This document shows, one piece after another, positions 18,274 through 26,964 of a stretch of 42,299 bases of DNA (position 1 is its first letter; each line of letters opens with the position of its first letter). The translations under genes and the position numbers were made by a program. Origin of the DNA: Chitinophagaceae bacterium (GTDB lineage Bacteria; Bacteroidota; Bacteroidia; Chitinophagales; Chitinophagaceae). The notes under the pieces were generated by a model, which worked only from the letters and a program-made list of their open reading frames with translations, made no database searches and was not told the origin of the DNA. The DNA lies in NCBI GenBank assembly GCA_947488765.1, contig CANLAE010000016.1, positions 1-42,299 of the forward strand, given 5' to 3'.

Positions 18274-18310
18274 TATTTTTACCCTCGTATTAAAAACGAG
18301 TGTAAAAATA
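18274..18310. promoter_or_regulatory. Operator-like palindrome 2 immediately upstream of fic
   Basis: Two 15-base arms (18274-18288 and 18296-18310) around a 7-base spacer match as reverse complements at 14 of 15 positions, with outer TATTTTTAC/GTAAAAATA and inner CTCGT/ACGAG. The right arm ends 9 bases before the fic ATG. There is no T-tract of a terminator directed at a preceding gene, and the shared core with palindrome 1 argues for protein binding rather than RNA folding. Confidence 0.55.
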
Positions 18311-18319
18311 ACCTTTGTA

Positions 18320-19408
18320 ATGATGAAAAATTTTGACTGTAAAAAACCATACAATAATCTGCCGCCACTTCCTCCCAAAGCAGATATTGAAACAAAAAAA
18401 ATTCTAAAAAAAACCATTTCAGCGGGCAGAGCTTTGGCAAAACTAAATGGAACATTACAGAATCTACCCAACCCTACTTTATTCATAGATACCATTTATT
18501 TACAAGAAGCAAAGGCTAGCTCTGAAATTGAAAATATCATTACTACCAATGATGAACTATACAAATCATTAGTTGCTGATAAAAAAACAGAACATGCTCC
18601 AACAAAAGAGGTATTAAGTTACAAAGAAGCTCTTTGGTTAGGTTTAGAACAAATTAAGAAAAAGCCATTCATCAATACCAATTTATGCATAAAAATTGTT
18701 CAATGCATAAAAGAAAATAATGCTTCTATTCGCACAATCCCAGGCACTACTTTAAGCAATAGCAAAGGCGAAATAATTTATACTCCTCCAAGTGGCGAAA
18801 TGATCATCCGTGATAAATTAGCAAATCTGGAAAAATTCATCAATGAAGAAGACAAAATCGACCCTCTCATAAAAATGGCATTATTGCATTATCAATTTGA
18901 AGCAATACACCCTTTTGCCGATGGAAATGGAAGAACTGGACGGATTTTACTATTGCTATATCTCAAATTATCGGGATTATTGGATACTCCAGCTATCTAC
19001 CTAAGTGATTACATTATCAAACACAAAGTAGAGTATTATAAACGACTAAAAGCCGTGACAGAAAATGATGAATGGGAGGCCTATATTCTCTATATGCTGG
19101 ATATGATTGAAGTAACGTCAATAAATGGATTGAATCGATTAAAACAAATTATCACAACCATTGAAAAAACTGCTGAACAAATCAAAAATAAACTTCCAAA
19201 AATTTATTCAAAAGATTTGATTGATATTTTATTCAGATTACCATATACAAAACGACAACATTTGATAGATGAAAATATTGGGAATCCTAAAACAGTTGGC
19301 AACTACCTTCAGAAATTAGAAGAAAATGGTTTCCTAAAATCCGTGAAAGTAGGGAAAGAAAAATTATATTTAAACCAACAATTATTAAAAATATTAGAAA
19401 GCAAATAG
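18320..19408 (+). CDS. Fic-domain AMP-transferase with N-terminal inhibitory motif and C-terminal winged helix
   Basis: A 362-residue protein with the complete Fic core motif HPFADGNGRTGR (197-208), the signature of enzymes that usually transfer AMP to target proteins. Near the N-terminus SSEIEN (67-72) fits the inhibitory-helix motif (S/T)xxxE(G/N), placing it in the class in which an intramolecular glutamate blocks ATP binding. Residues about 285-355 (YTKRQHLIDENIGNPKTVGN... then LEENGFLKSV) resemble a winged helix-turn-helix, as in many Fic_N/Fic proteins. There is no antitoxin gene beside it, consistent with self-inhibition. Two ATGs are adjacent (18320 and 18323). The upstream palindrome pair suggests autoregulation. 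The target protein is unknown. Confidence 0.9.
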   Translation: MMKNFDCKKPYNNLPPLPPKADIETKKILKKTISAGRALAKLNGTLQNLPNPTLFIDTIYLQEAKASSEIENIITTNDELYKSLVADKKTEHAPTKEVLSYKEALWLGLEQIKKKPFINTNLCIKIVQCIKENNASIRTIPGTTLSNSKGEIIYTPPSGEMIIRDKLANLEKFINEEDKIDPLIKMALLHYQFEAIHPFADGNGRTGRILLLLYLKLSGLLDTPAIYLSDYIIKHKVEYYKRLKAVTENDEWEAYILYMLDMIEVTSINGLNRLKQIITTIEKTAEQIKNKLPKIYSKDLIDILFRLPYTKRQHLIDENIGNPKTVGNYLQKLEENGFLKSVKVGKEKLYLNQQLLKILESK

Positions 19409-19440
19409 TTTAATATTTATTTATATTTTAATTGTTTATA

Positions 19441-20820
19441 CTATTTTCCGATACAAAACTTACTAAAAATATAATCTAACTGATCTTCATTTGTAATTTC
19501 CCCAGTAATCTCACCAAGAAAATGTAAAGCCTGACGTATATCTAATGCAATTAAATCACTTGCAATATTGTTACTTAAACCTTGTTCTATTTCAAGCAAC
19601 GAAACAGCTAATTTTTGTAAAGCTTCATAATGCCTTGCATTGGTAATTATAGTTGCTTCTTGGTTAATATTGCCTTGTACAGCTTCGGCAAAAAGATGTT
19701 GTTTCACTTTATTTACAGCCCTGTTTTCTTTGGCTGAAATAAATAAAATATCAGAAACGTTTAGATACTTTTTATGAAATAAATTGTCTTCCTCATCTAC
19801 TTTATTGCCAACTAAAATATATTTTAATTGCTTCGATTCAAATTCATTTATAGCAGTCATCAAATCTTCTGAAGAAGTGGTATTTACATCAAATAAATAC
19901 AATACAATATCAGCTTTAGCCATTGTATCATAACTTCTTTGTACGCCAATACTTTCAATTACATCATCCGTTTGATTTCTAATTCCGGCAGTATCAATCA
20001 ATCTGAATAAAATGCCATCAATATTCAAAACCTCTTCAATAGTATCTCTTGTAGTACCAGCAATCTCGCTTACAATTGCTCTGTTTTCATTGAGTAAAGT
20101 ATTCAGCAAAGTTGATTTTCCTGCATTCGGTTTTCCAATGATTGCAACTTGAACACCATTTTTAATCACATTGCCTAAGCTGAAAGATTGTAATAATATT
20201 GCTGTTGTACCTTGTAATTTCTGAATCAATTCATTCAATTGTTTTCTATCCGCAAACGCAACGTCTTCCTCGCTGAAATCAAGTTCTAATTCAATCAATG
20301 CAGAGAATTTTATCAACTCTTCTCTAAGTACACTCAGAATATTAGAAAACCCCCCACGGATATTTTGCAAAGCAGCATTCCTGCTGGCTTCTGTGTTACT
20401 TGCTATTAAATCTGCTACGGCTTCAGCTTGAGTTAAATCTAACTTTCCATTTAAAAAAGCACGTTGTGTAAATTCACCTGGCTTTGCTATTCTGCAACCA
20501 TTTTGTATAATAGTTTGCAATATTTTTTCTTGAATAAACGGCGAACCATGACAACTGATTTCTACAACATCTTCTCCGGTATATGATTTGGGATTTTTGT
20601 ATAATGCAACCACAACTTCATCTAGTACTTCTATATTGGATTTTAAAAACCCAACATGCAAAGTATGTGTAGCTTGTTGTAATAAATTTTTTGAAGGAAA
20701 CAATTCATTTACAATTATAATAGCATTTTTACCGCTCAATCTGATCACACCTATGGCCCCAATCCCCGGAGGTGTAGCCAATGCTACAATCGTATCTTCC
20801 CAACCCATTAATTTAGCCAT
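19441..20820 (-). CDS. mnmE: tRNA uridine-5-carboxymethylaminomethyl(34) synthesis GTPase MnmE
   Basis: A 459-residue protein of the usual length. The N-terminal formyl-THF-binding domain begins DTIVALATPPGIGAIGVIRLSG. The helical domain holds an inserted G domain with G1 GKPNAGKS (229-236), G2 TTRD (256-259), G3 DTAG (276-279) and G4 NKVD (339-342). The C-terminus is the invariant CIGK (Cys456). With MnmG it modifies the wobble uridine of several tRNAs. It is convergent with fic (32 bases between the stops) and separated from the upstream tonB cluster by a terminator hairpin. It is a chromosomal housekeeping gene. Confidence 0.98.
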   Translation of the reverse strand: MAKLMGWEDTIVALATPPGIGAIGVIRLSGKNAIIIVNELFPSKNLLQQATHTLHVGFLKSNIEVLDEVVVALYKNPKSYTGEDVVEISCHGSPFIQEKILQTIIQNGCRIAKPGEFTQRAFLNGKLDLTQAEAVADLIASNTEASRNAALQNIRGGFSNILSVLREELIKFSALIELELDFSEEDVAFADRKQLNELIQKLQGTTAILLQSFSLGNVIKNGVQVAIIGKPNAGKSTLLNTLLNENRAIVSEIAGTTRDTIEEVLNIDGILFRLIDTAGIRNQTDDVIESIGVQRSYDTMAKADIVLYLFDVNTTSSEDLMTAINEFESKQLKYILVGNKVDEEDNLFHKKYLNVSDILFISAKENRAVNKVKQHLFAEAVQGNINQEATIITNARHYEALQKLAVSLLEIEQGLSNNIASDLIALDIRQALHFLGEITGEITNEDQLDYIFSKFCIGK

Positions 20821-20867
20821 AAATAATCTTTGAAGCGAAAATAAAGTAAAGCAAAGGGCTATAAATC

Positions 20868-20900
20868 AAAATGCCCTGCAATTATTTTGCAAGGCATTTT
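20868..20900 (-). terminator. Terminator after tonB
   Basis: AAAATGCCCTGCA (20868-20880) and TGCAAGGCATTTT (20888-20900) form a 13-bp stem with one mismatch around a 7-base loop. On the minus strand it lies 17 bases past the tonB stop and its right arm ends in TTTT followed by GATTT, so it should end transcription of the exbB–exbD–exbD–tonB cluster before mnmE. Confidence 0.65.
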
Positions 20901-20917
20901 TCAATATTGAAAAAATA

Positions 20918-21745
20918 TTATTCTTCCGCAACTTGGAATGTAATACTTTGTCTATGTCTGTAAATTACATTTCTACCATTTTGTACGGCTGGCTTCCAAG
21001 CCGGACCTTTTTTAAGTACTCTGATAGCTTCTTCTTTAGTGCCATAACCCGGGTCATTTTCAGCAGTTACTTCACTAATATTTCCAGATTTGTCAACAAT
21101 GAAATTCAAGTACACTGTATATTTTCCGGCAGGTGCACCATTATCAATTGGTGTATTGCTGTTTAAATTACGTTCTAAGTATTTCATCCATGCTGCACTA
21201 CCACCAGGGAATTCAGCGGTAATTTGAACTGAAGTAAATACTTTGTTATAATCTTCTTCAGGTGGTGCTTCTACCTTACCTGTACCTGTAGGTTCTACAG
21301 GAGTTACAATACCTTCATCTTTGATACCTTCCTGGTTTTTTGTACCAATCGCTGCTTCTTCCAATTTCTCAACTTCAGGTGGCTTTTCATCTTCTTTTAC
21401 TTCCTCATCTTTTACAATTTTTGGAGGTGTAAATTTTGCCATTTCCACCTTAGGTGGTTCTTGTTTTGGTGGCGGAGGAGGTGGTGGTGGTTCAGGCTTT
21501 TTTTCCTCTTGTTTCATATTTTCAAGAGAAACATCTTGCACCATTATTTGAGCTGCTTTCTTTTTTGTAGAATTAGCTATAAATGAACCAACAACAAATA
21601 ACAAACATACAGCAAAAGTAATAATCAAAGCTCTTGTGATACGTGTATTGTATGTTTTCCTCAATTCATACGCACCATATTCTTTATTCCTTCCTTCGAA
21701 GATGATATCAAGAATATCGGCAGTTAAAATTTTATTTATTTCCAT
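20918..21745 (-). CDS. tonB: Energy transducer TonB
   Basis: A 275-residue inner-membrane protein. The cytoplasmic N-terminus contains the Bacteroidota motif FEGRNKEYGAYELRKTY (16-32). One membrane segment follows at about 38-58, then a Pro/Glu/Lys-rich periplasmic spanner (about 80-170, with a run of eight prolines after KPE). The C-terminal TonB domain (about 175-275) includes AEFPGGSAAWMKYLERNL and YTVYLNFIVDKSGNISEV. It carries proton-motive energy from ExbB/ExbD to TonB-dependent receptors such as the SusC at 11790-14906. It is the last gene of the cluster exbB–exbD–exbD–tonB, and a terminator follows. A general housekeeping TonB is likely rather than a PUL-specific one. Confidence 0.93.
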   Translation of the reverse strand: MEINKILTADILDIIFEGRNKEYGAYELRKTYNTRITRALIITFAVCLLFVVGSFIANSTKKKAAQIMVQDVSLENMKQEEKKPEPPPPPPPPKQEPPKVEMAKFTPPKIVKDEEVKEDEKPPEVEKLEEAAIGTKNQEGIKDEGIVTPVEPTGTGKVEAPPEEDYNKVFTSVQITAEFPGGSAAWMKYLERNLNSNTPIDNGAPAGKYTVYLNFIVDKSGNISEVTAENDPGYGTKEEAIRVLKKGPAWKPAVQNGRNVIYRHRQSITFQVAEE

Positions 21746-21806
21746 GATTTCTGTGATTTTGTAATAAGATGCTACTTAGCATATTCTTCATAAATAATAC
21801 ATGCAA

Positions 21807-22364
21807 TTATTTTACAGCAGATGCTTCAGTTGCCTTGATTAATTGAACTTCAACATCTGAAATATCTACCAATGCATAACGTTTTACTACATTAATAGCC
21901 ATTTCATCTAAAATATCTACTACATTTTTATATTCACAATCATCACTTGGTTTTATTACTACAACAAAATCTTCGGGATTGGTAGTTGACTTCTTTTTCA
22001 AAATCGCTGTTCTAATTCCATCCTCCCCACTCCCAAAATTGGCAGATTTAAAATTTGTAGAGGCATTGGAATTATCCAATATTCCTTCGTAATAAAATAC
22101 GTGATTGTCTTTCCCTAATAATATGGTGAAAGCACCACTTTCCTTAGCCTTATTTTGTTCCTCGGGTTTATCGGTATCTTTAGGTAGATAAAGATTCAAT
22201 GCCGTAGGTTGGCTCATGGTTGTTGTAAAAATAAAAAATGTGATTAGTAAAAAGCCTAAATCTACCATTGGAGTAAGATCTACTCTTGTTGATAATTTCT
22301 TGGCTTTCTTGACGCCGGGACCCTTTTTATGGCCACCACCGCCCGATGTATCCATTTCTGCCAT
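21807..22364 (-). CDS. exbD: Biopolymer transporter ExbD (second copy)
   Basis: A 185-residue protein with a Gly/Lys-rich cytoplasmic start (GGGGHKKGPGVKKAKK) and one membrane helix. The helix contains the conserved proton-path aspartate, Asp35, in RVDLTPMVDLGFLLITFFIF. A periplasmic domain follows. It pairs with ExbB to drive TonB. The upstream ExbD copy (22402-23046) differs clearly, so the two probably form a mixed or alternative stator. It lies 37 bases after the first exbD and 61 bases before tonB. Confidence 0.92.
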   Translation of the reverse strand: MAEMDTSGGGGHKKGPGVKKAKKLSTRVDLTPMVDLGFLLITFFIFTTTMSQPTALNLYLPKDTDKPEEQNKAKESGAFTILLGKDNHVFYYEGILDNSNASTNFKSANFGSGEDGIRTAILKKKSTTNPEDFVVVIKPSDDCEYKNVVDILDEMAINVVKRYALVDISDVEVQLIKATEASAVK

Positions 22365-22401
22365 AGCTTACAAATTTTAATTTTATTTGAAAATACTTTT
22401 T

Positions 22402-23046
22402 CTATTTACTCTTTTCTCCACTCATTTGTTTTTTGTACAATTCAGTACCTGCCGGAGCACTTTCCGGATTGGTTACCATTTGAAATTTCAAAAGATCATT
22501 CTTTTTTAAAGCTGCTACTACATTTTTAAATGCAGGATATTTTGAACTATTGTCGCCTTTCAGCAATAAGTTCATTTTTTGTCCATTGTACGCAGTTTTA
22601 ACCAATCTAAACCATTCTACCATTTCATTATTAACGCTGTCTTTACAAGGAATTCCGGGTAAAGCTGCGCCTTTTCTTTGATCTTCAGGTATTGCAAGAA
22701 ATTGTGATAATTGACTGAATGGAGCACCAATGAAACCTGCTTTTTTAAAAGCATTTACATTAAGGCCGAGATTTCTTGTATTATTCAGTGATTCTGCAAT
22801 GAATGCTTTTTTTGTTTCATCATCCATTGAAAAAAATACTTTACCATCTTTATCTATAGTAACCAAAACAAAATCTTTTTCAGGGGCAGGTTTAGACGAT
22901 ACTGAGTTTGGTGTAACTACAGTAATCGCTTCTGCCGGTTTGAATTTTGTGGTTAAAATAAAAAACGAAAGCAGTAAGAAGGCTACGTCACACATAGCCG
23001 TCATATCTATATTGGTACTTTTCCGGGCAATCTTAGGTCTTCCCAT
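22402..23046 (-). CDS. exbD: Biopolymer transporter ExbD (first copy, enlarged periplasmic domain)
   Basis: A 214-residue ExbD with the membrane helix DMTAMCDVAFLLLSFFILTT, where Asp20 matches the essential proton-carrying residue. The periplasmic part is larger than in the classical 140-residue ExbD. An inserted stretch (about residues 95-150) contains PFSQLSQFLAIPEDQRKG and a Cys-containing GIPCKDS. The C-terminal ExbD core (KMNLLLKGDNSSKYPAFKNV) is intact. It follows exbB by 69 bases. Paired unequal ExbDs are common in Bacteroidota TonB clusters, and the functional division between them is not known to me. Confidence 0.9.
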   Translation of the reverse strand: MGRPKIARKSTNIDMTAMCDVAFLLLSFFILTTKFKPAEAITVVTPNSVSSKPAPEKDFVLVTIDKDGKVFFSMDDETKKAFIAESLNNTRNLGLNVNAFKKAGFIGAPFSQLSQFLAIPEDQRKGAALPGIPCKDSVNNEMVEWFRLVKTAYNGQKMNLLLKGDNSSKYPAFKNVVAALKKNDLLKFQMVTNPESAPAGTELYKKQMSGEKSK

Positions 23047-23115
23047 TGTTTAATTTTTTTTTCGTTTCACAAACAGAGATGCACAATTTTGCTTAATCCA
23101 CACACAAATAATTTA

Positions 23116-23982
23116 TTATTTGTAGTTAGCAGCAAAGCTTTGTGTTAATGTGAAACCAGACTCATCAATTCCGTGAGTTACAGAATCAATTTTAGTGGTA
23201 AACATGTTATAAAAAATAATGGCTATTGCAGATGTACCAATACCTAATGCGGTATTAAACAATGCTTCAGAAATACCTTTTGATAATTCTTTTGCAGCTT
23301 CACCACCACCTTCATCTCCTAGTGCAGAGAATGATTTAATCATACCTAATACTGTTCCCAACAAACCTAATAAAGTTGCTACAGATGCAATTGTAGATAA
23401 GAACACTAAATTCTTTTCTAACATTGGCAATTCTAATGCAGTAGTTTCTTCAACAGATTTCTGAATATTCATTACTTTCTGGTCGGTAGAAAGTTCTGTA
23501 TTGGTTATCATTTCTTTGTATGTACGTAACCCAGATTTCATAACATTCCCAACACTTCCTTGTTGCTTATCGCACTCAGCAATTGCCTTATCGATTTCTT
23601 TATTTGCAAGATGGTATTGGATTTTACGGATAAACTCTCCAATGTTGCCTGCACCAGCAGCACGTTTTACTGTTAAAAATCTTTCAATTACAAAAGTTAA
23701 AACAGTTAAAAAACAACCAATTAAAATTGGTACAATAATTCCACCTTCATACATTTTAGCGAAACCAGCTGTAGGCTTAAGACCTTTATGTTGTGGCCAA
23801 AAGAAACTTGTAGTATCAGGCTGGGTAAAGTTGCTTGGAGAACCTAGCACAAATCTCCAAATGATGTAACCTAAAATAACGCAGGATAAAGGTGCAATCC
23901 ATGAAATTGAATTACTACTCTTTTGATGTTGAACTGTTGTGTTTGCTTTTACAGCACTTGCAGTTGGTTTAACGTCAGCCAT
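23116..23982 (-). CDS. exbB: MotA/TolQ/ExbB proton channel family protein ExbB
   Basis: A 288-residue inner-membrane protein. After a Lys/Ser-rich N-terminus come hydrophobic segments near 28-47, 80-98, 193-216 and 240-262. The core ExbB motifs are STIASVATLLGLLGTVLGMI and GISEALFNTALGIGTSAIAI, which line the proton channel with ExbD. It is the first gene of the cluster. The extra N-terminal membrane segment followed by a periplasmic stretch (GSPSNFTQPDTTSFFWP) is typical of Bacteroidota ExbBs. Confidence 0.93.
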   Translation of the reverse strand: MADVKPTASAVKANTTVQHQKSSNSISWIAPLSCVILGYIIWRFVLGSPSNFTQPDTTSFFWPQHKGLKPTAGFAKMYEGGIIVPILIGCFLTVLTFVIERFLTVKRAAGAGNIGEFIRKIQYHLANKEIDKAIAECDKQQGSVGNVMKSGLRTYKEMITNTELSTDQKVMNIQKSVEETTALELPMLEKNLVFLSTIASVATLLGLLGTVLGMIKSFSALGDEGGGEAAKELSKGISEALFNTALGIGTSAIAIIFYNMFTTKIDSVTHGIDESGFTLTQSFAANYK

Positions 23983-24320
23983 GATTGAATTGATTTTTAG
24001 TTTTTGAAATTACTTTTTGTGTATGATTAAATATTTCGCAATTCTACATAAAAAAAATAATAAAATATGCAACTTGTGATAAATAGATTTTTTATTTATT
24101 TATTTCTATTTGTTGGTAAACAATTTTAATTAATTTTTCTAGTAGTAATTTTTGAGCATGTAAGATAAATGCAAATACAATTACGAACAAAATTTTAGAA
24201 AAAAAATAATCCTCAATTAACAATTATTTTTTGCCGTTTGTATAATAATCTTTGAATTTTTATACTTAGAATAAGTAAGCTACTTATCTTTAGAAAATTA
24301 ATCAATCCTTATTAACTAAT
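23983..24320. promoter_or_regulatory. Divergent intergenic region between exbB and the metalloprotease
   Basis: These 338 bases are very AT-rich and contain no gene I can support. Towards the plus-strand gene, TTTG (24237-24240) and TATACTTAG (24261-24269) are spaced by 20 bases, a reasonable but imperfect Bacteroidota -33/-7 pair. Just downstream is a perfect 7-bp inverted repeat, ATAAGTA-AGC-TACTTAT (24271-24287), in the likely leader. Towards exbB, TAGAATTG (24046-24039, minus strand) is a one-mismatch -7 candidate with TTG 23 bases further upstream. None is strong alone. Confidence 0.3.
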
Positions 24321-26867
24321 ATGAAAAGAATTTTTTTTGCTGCTACTTTGTTAGCAAGCTCAATGGCTTTTGCACAAAACAGGCCTTCACCAGTTATTGA
24401 TAGAACTGCTTCTGGCACAACACCTCCTTCGGGAAGTGGTTTTGGCGCAGCTGTAAAAACAGGTCCAAAGCCTTACAAAGAAGTCATCACCGAAAAAGCA
24501 GTAAGTAAAAAAGGATTATTTACTGTTCATAAAGTTGAAGACAAATTTTATTTTGAGATTCCTGATTCATTAATGAATTATGAAATCATGGCTGTAACCC
24601 GTTACAGTAAAGTACCCGGTGGTGCAGGTATTTATGGTGGCGAAATTGCCAACAGACAAACTTTGAAATTTGAAAAAGGTCCAAACAATACTGTTTTTAT
24701 CAGAACAATTACATTAATCAGTTCAGCAGATTCTACACAGGAAATTTATAAAGCAGTAAACAATTCTTATGTAAATACAATTGCTGCCGCATTTGATATC
24801 AAAGCATTTGGTAAGGATTCTACCAGTACGATTCTTGATGTGACAGATTTTTTCAAAGGTGATAACCAAATTGTAAGTATTAACCCAAACATCAAAAGAA
24901 GATTTAATCTTAGCATGTTGGCAAGTGACAGAAGTTTTGTACAAACCATCAAAACTTTTCCAACTAACACAGAAGTAAAAACTGTTAAAACATTTAATAC
25001 TACTCCGGCATCACCAAGCCCATTTGGTGGTGGTCAGGCAGGTGCTAATTTCCCAGCAGCAAGTGATGCAGGTGCAATCACTTTAGAAATGAATACTTCA
25101 TTTATTGTATTGCCTAAAAAACCAATGGCACAAAGACTTTGGGATAAAAGAGTTGGTTTTTTTCAAGATGATTTTGTAGTGTTTGGCGATAACCAACAAC
25201 GTGTAGAAAATAAAAATTTTGCAGTTCGCTGGAGACTAGAACCCAAACCCGCCGATATGGACAAATGGAAACGTGGCGAATTGGTTGACCCTATAAAACC
25301 TATTGTTTATTATATTGACCCAGCTACTCCTCGCAAGTGGAGAACCTATTTGATTGCAGGTGTAAATGATTGGCAAAAATCATTTGAAAAAGCCGGTTTC
25401 AAAAATGCTATCATGGCAAAAGAGTGGCCTGAAAATGATACTACAATGAGTTTGGAAGATGCAAGATATTCTGTAATAAGATACTTCGCTTCTGATATTG
25501 AAAATGCATACGGACCAAATGTTCATGACCCTCGTAGCGGTGAAATTTTAGAGAGCCATATTGGTTGGTATCACAATGTAATGAAATTGGTACACGATTG
25601 GTTTATGATTCAGACTGCAGCTGTAAATCCGCGTGCAAGAAAAATGAAATTTGATGATGATTTGATGGGACAATTAATACGTTTCGTTTCATCTCATGAA
25701 GTTGGACATACTTTAGGCTTAATGCACAATATGGGTAACAGCAGCAAAACTCCGGTTGAAAAATTAAGAGATAAAGCATGGGTAGAAGCCAATGGTCATA
25801 CAGGTTCTATCATGGATTATGCTCGTTTTAACTATGTTGCACAACCTGAAGATAATATTGCTGAAAAAGGATTATTTCCTCGCATTGGCGATTACGATGA
25901 TTGGGCTATCAGATGGGGTTATGGATATATTGCAGGAACAACCGATGAAGAACAAAACGTTGCAAGTGATAAATTGATTGTTGATGCTTTAAAAGAAAAT
26001 CCTCGCAGATGGTTTGGTACTTATGAATTTGGCAATGCTACAGACCCTCGTACACAAAGTGAAGATTTGAGTGATAATGCAATGAAAGCAAGTGAATATG
26101 GTATTAAAAACTTGAAGCGAATTATTGTTGGATTACCTGAGTGGACAAAAGAAGAAGGCGATAATACATATACTAATTTGGAAGAAATTTATTTGCAATT
26201 GGTTGGTCAATTCAACAGATATGTAAACCATGTATTGCGTAATGTTGGCGGCAATTACGAAACATACAAAAGTTCAACGCAAGAAGGTGCAGTTTTTGAA
26301 GCTGTAAACAAAGCAACACAAAAAGAAGCATTTGGTTTCTTAACGAATAATGTTTTACAAACACCTACCTGGTTATTGGATAAAAATATTTTGAATAAAA
26401 TAAACAATCCAATTGCAAATGAAAGAGTTCAAAGCATACAAACTAATACCCTTAATGGCATGTTAGATGGTGCGAGATTATATAGAATGATATTAAGTGC
26501 AAGCCGTTTTGGCGCTGCTAATGTGTATACTTTTGATGAACTTTTGGAAGATACAAAAAAAGCAGTTTGGAGTGAATTAGGTACCAACAAACCATTTGAT
26601 GTTTACAGAAGAAATTTACAAAAAGCACACACAGAAAAATTGATTGGTTTACTTAGCCCAAGTACTACAACCATTACTATGGGTAACAATACCATTACAA
26701 TTGGTGCAGATACTAAAAACACCGATGTAACTTCTTATGTAAAAGGTCAATTAAAAGCTCTACAAACTGAATTGAATGCAGCTGCTTTAACCAATACAGA
26801 TAAAATGACTAAGTATCACTTACAAGATGTAAGTGACAGAATAAAAAAAGCATTAGATCCAAAATAA
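24321..26867 (+). CDS. Secreted zinc-dependent metalloprotease, DUF5117/DUF5118-type
   Basis: An 848-residue protein with a signal peptide (MKRIFFAATLLASSMAFA, then QNRP). The zinc-binding motif HEVGHTLGLMH gives His459, Glu460, His463 and His469, an extended metzincin-like HExxHxxGxxH. A nearby SIMDYARFNYVAQPED fits the Met-turn. The layout is an N-terminal DUF5118-like segment (PYKEVITEKAVSKKGLFTVHKV), a middle DUF5117-like domain (about 80-300), then the catalytic domain and a long C-terminal helical part. These are large periplasmic or surface peptidases frequent in Bacteroidota; natural substrates are unknown. It is a single-gene unit, with a strong terminator 20 bases beyond its stop. 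Confidence 0.88.
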   Translation: MKRIFFAATLLASSMAFAQNRPSPVIDRTASGTTPPSGSGFGAAVKTGPKPYKEVITEKAVSKKGLFTVHKVEDKFYFEIPDSLMNYEIMAVTRYSKVPGGAGIYGGEIANRQTLKFEKGPNNTVFIRTITLISSADSTQEIYKAVNNSYVNTIAAAFDIKAFGKDSTSTILDVTDFFKGDNQIVSINPNIKRRFNLSMLASDRSFVQTIKTFPTNTEVKTVKTFNTTPASPSPFGGGQAGANFPAASDAGAITLEMNTSFIVLPKKPMAQRLWDKRVGFFQDDFVVFGDNQQRVENKNFAVRWRLEPKPADMDKWKRGELVDPIKPIVYYIDPATPRKWRTYLIAGVNDWQKSFEKAGFKNAIMAKEWPENDTTMSLEDARYSVIRYFASDIENAYGPNVHDPRSGEILESHIGWYHNVMKLVHDWFMIQTAAVNPRARKMKFDDDLMGQLIRFVSSHEVGHTLGLMHNMGNSSKTPVEKLRDKAWVEANGHTGSIMDYARFNYVAQPEDNIAEKGLFPRIGDYDDWAIRWGYGYIAGTTDEEQNVASDKLIVDALKENPRRWFGTYEFGNATDPRTQSEDLSDNAMKASEYGIKNLKRIIVGLPEWTKEEGDNTYTNLEEIYLQLVGQFNRYVNHVLRNVGGNYETYKSSTQEGAVFEAVNKATQKEAFGFLTNNVLQTPTWLLDKNILNKINNPIANERVQSIQTNTLNGMLDGARLYRMILSASRFGAANVYTFDELLEDTKKAVWSELGTNKPFDVYRRNLQKAHTEKLIGLLSPSTTTITMGNNTITIGADTKNTDVTSYVKGQLKALQTELNAAALTNTDKMTKYHLQDVSDRIKKALDPK

Positions 26868-26885
26868 ATAATTGCGTTTTAACTC

Positions 26886-26918
26886 AAAAAGCCAATGCAA
26901 TTGCATTGGCTTTTTTTT
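26886..26918 (+). terminator. Strong intrinsic terminator after the metalloprotease
   Basis: A perfect 20-base palindrome, GCCAATGCAATTGCATTGGC (26891-26910), is flanked by AAAAA on the left and eight Ts on the right. This gives a long stem and U-tract, ending the metalloprotease transcript before the next gene. Confidence 0.88.
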
Positions 26919-26964
26919 GCCTATACCATATCAATTTTATGTACTAACTTCATAAAAAATACCC

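Noticed and set aside
18320-19408. fic as half of a toxin–antitoxin pair
   Set aside because: No small partner gene is adjacent, and the inhibitory SSEIEN motif lies inside the same protein.
21400-21500. Proline-codon run in tonB as a simple-sequence repeat or CRISPR-like array
   Set aside because: It encodes the expected proline-rich periplasmic spanner of TonB; no repeat–spacer structure exists.
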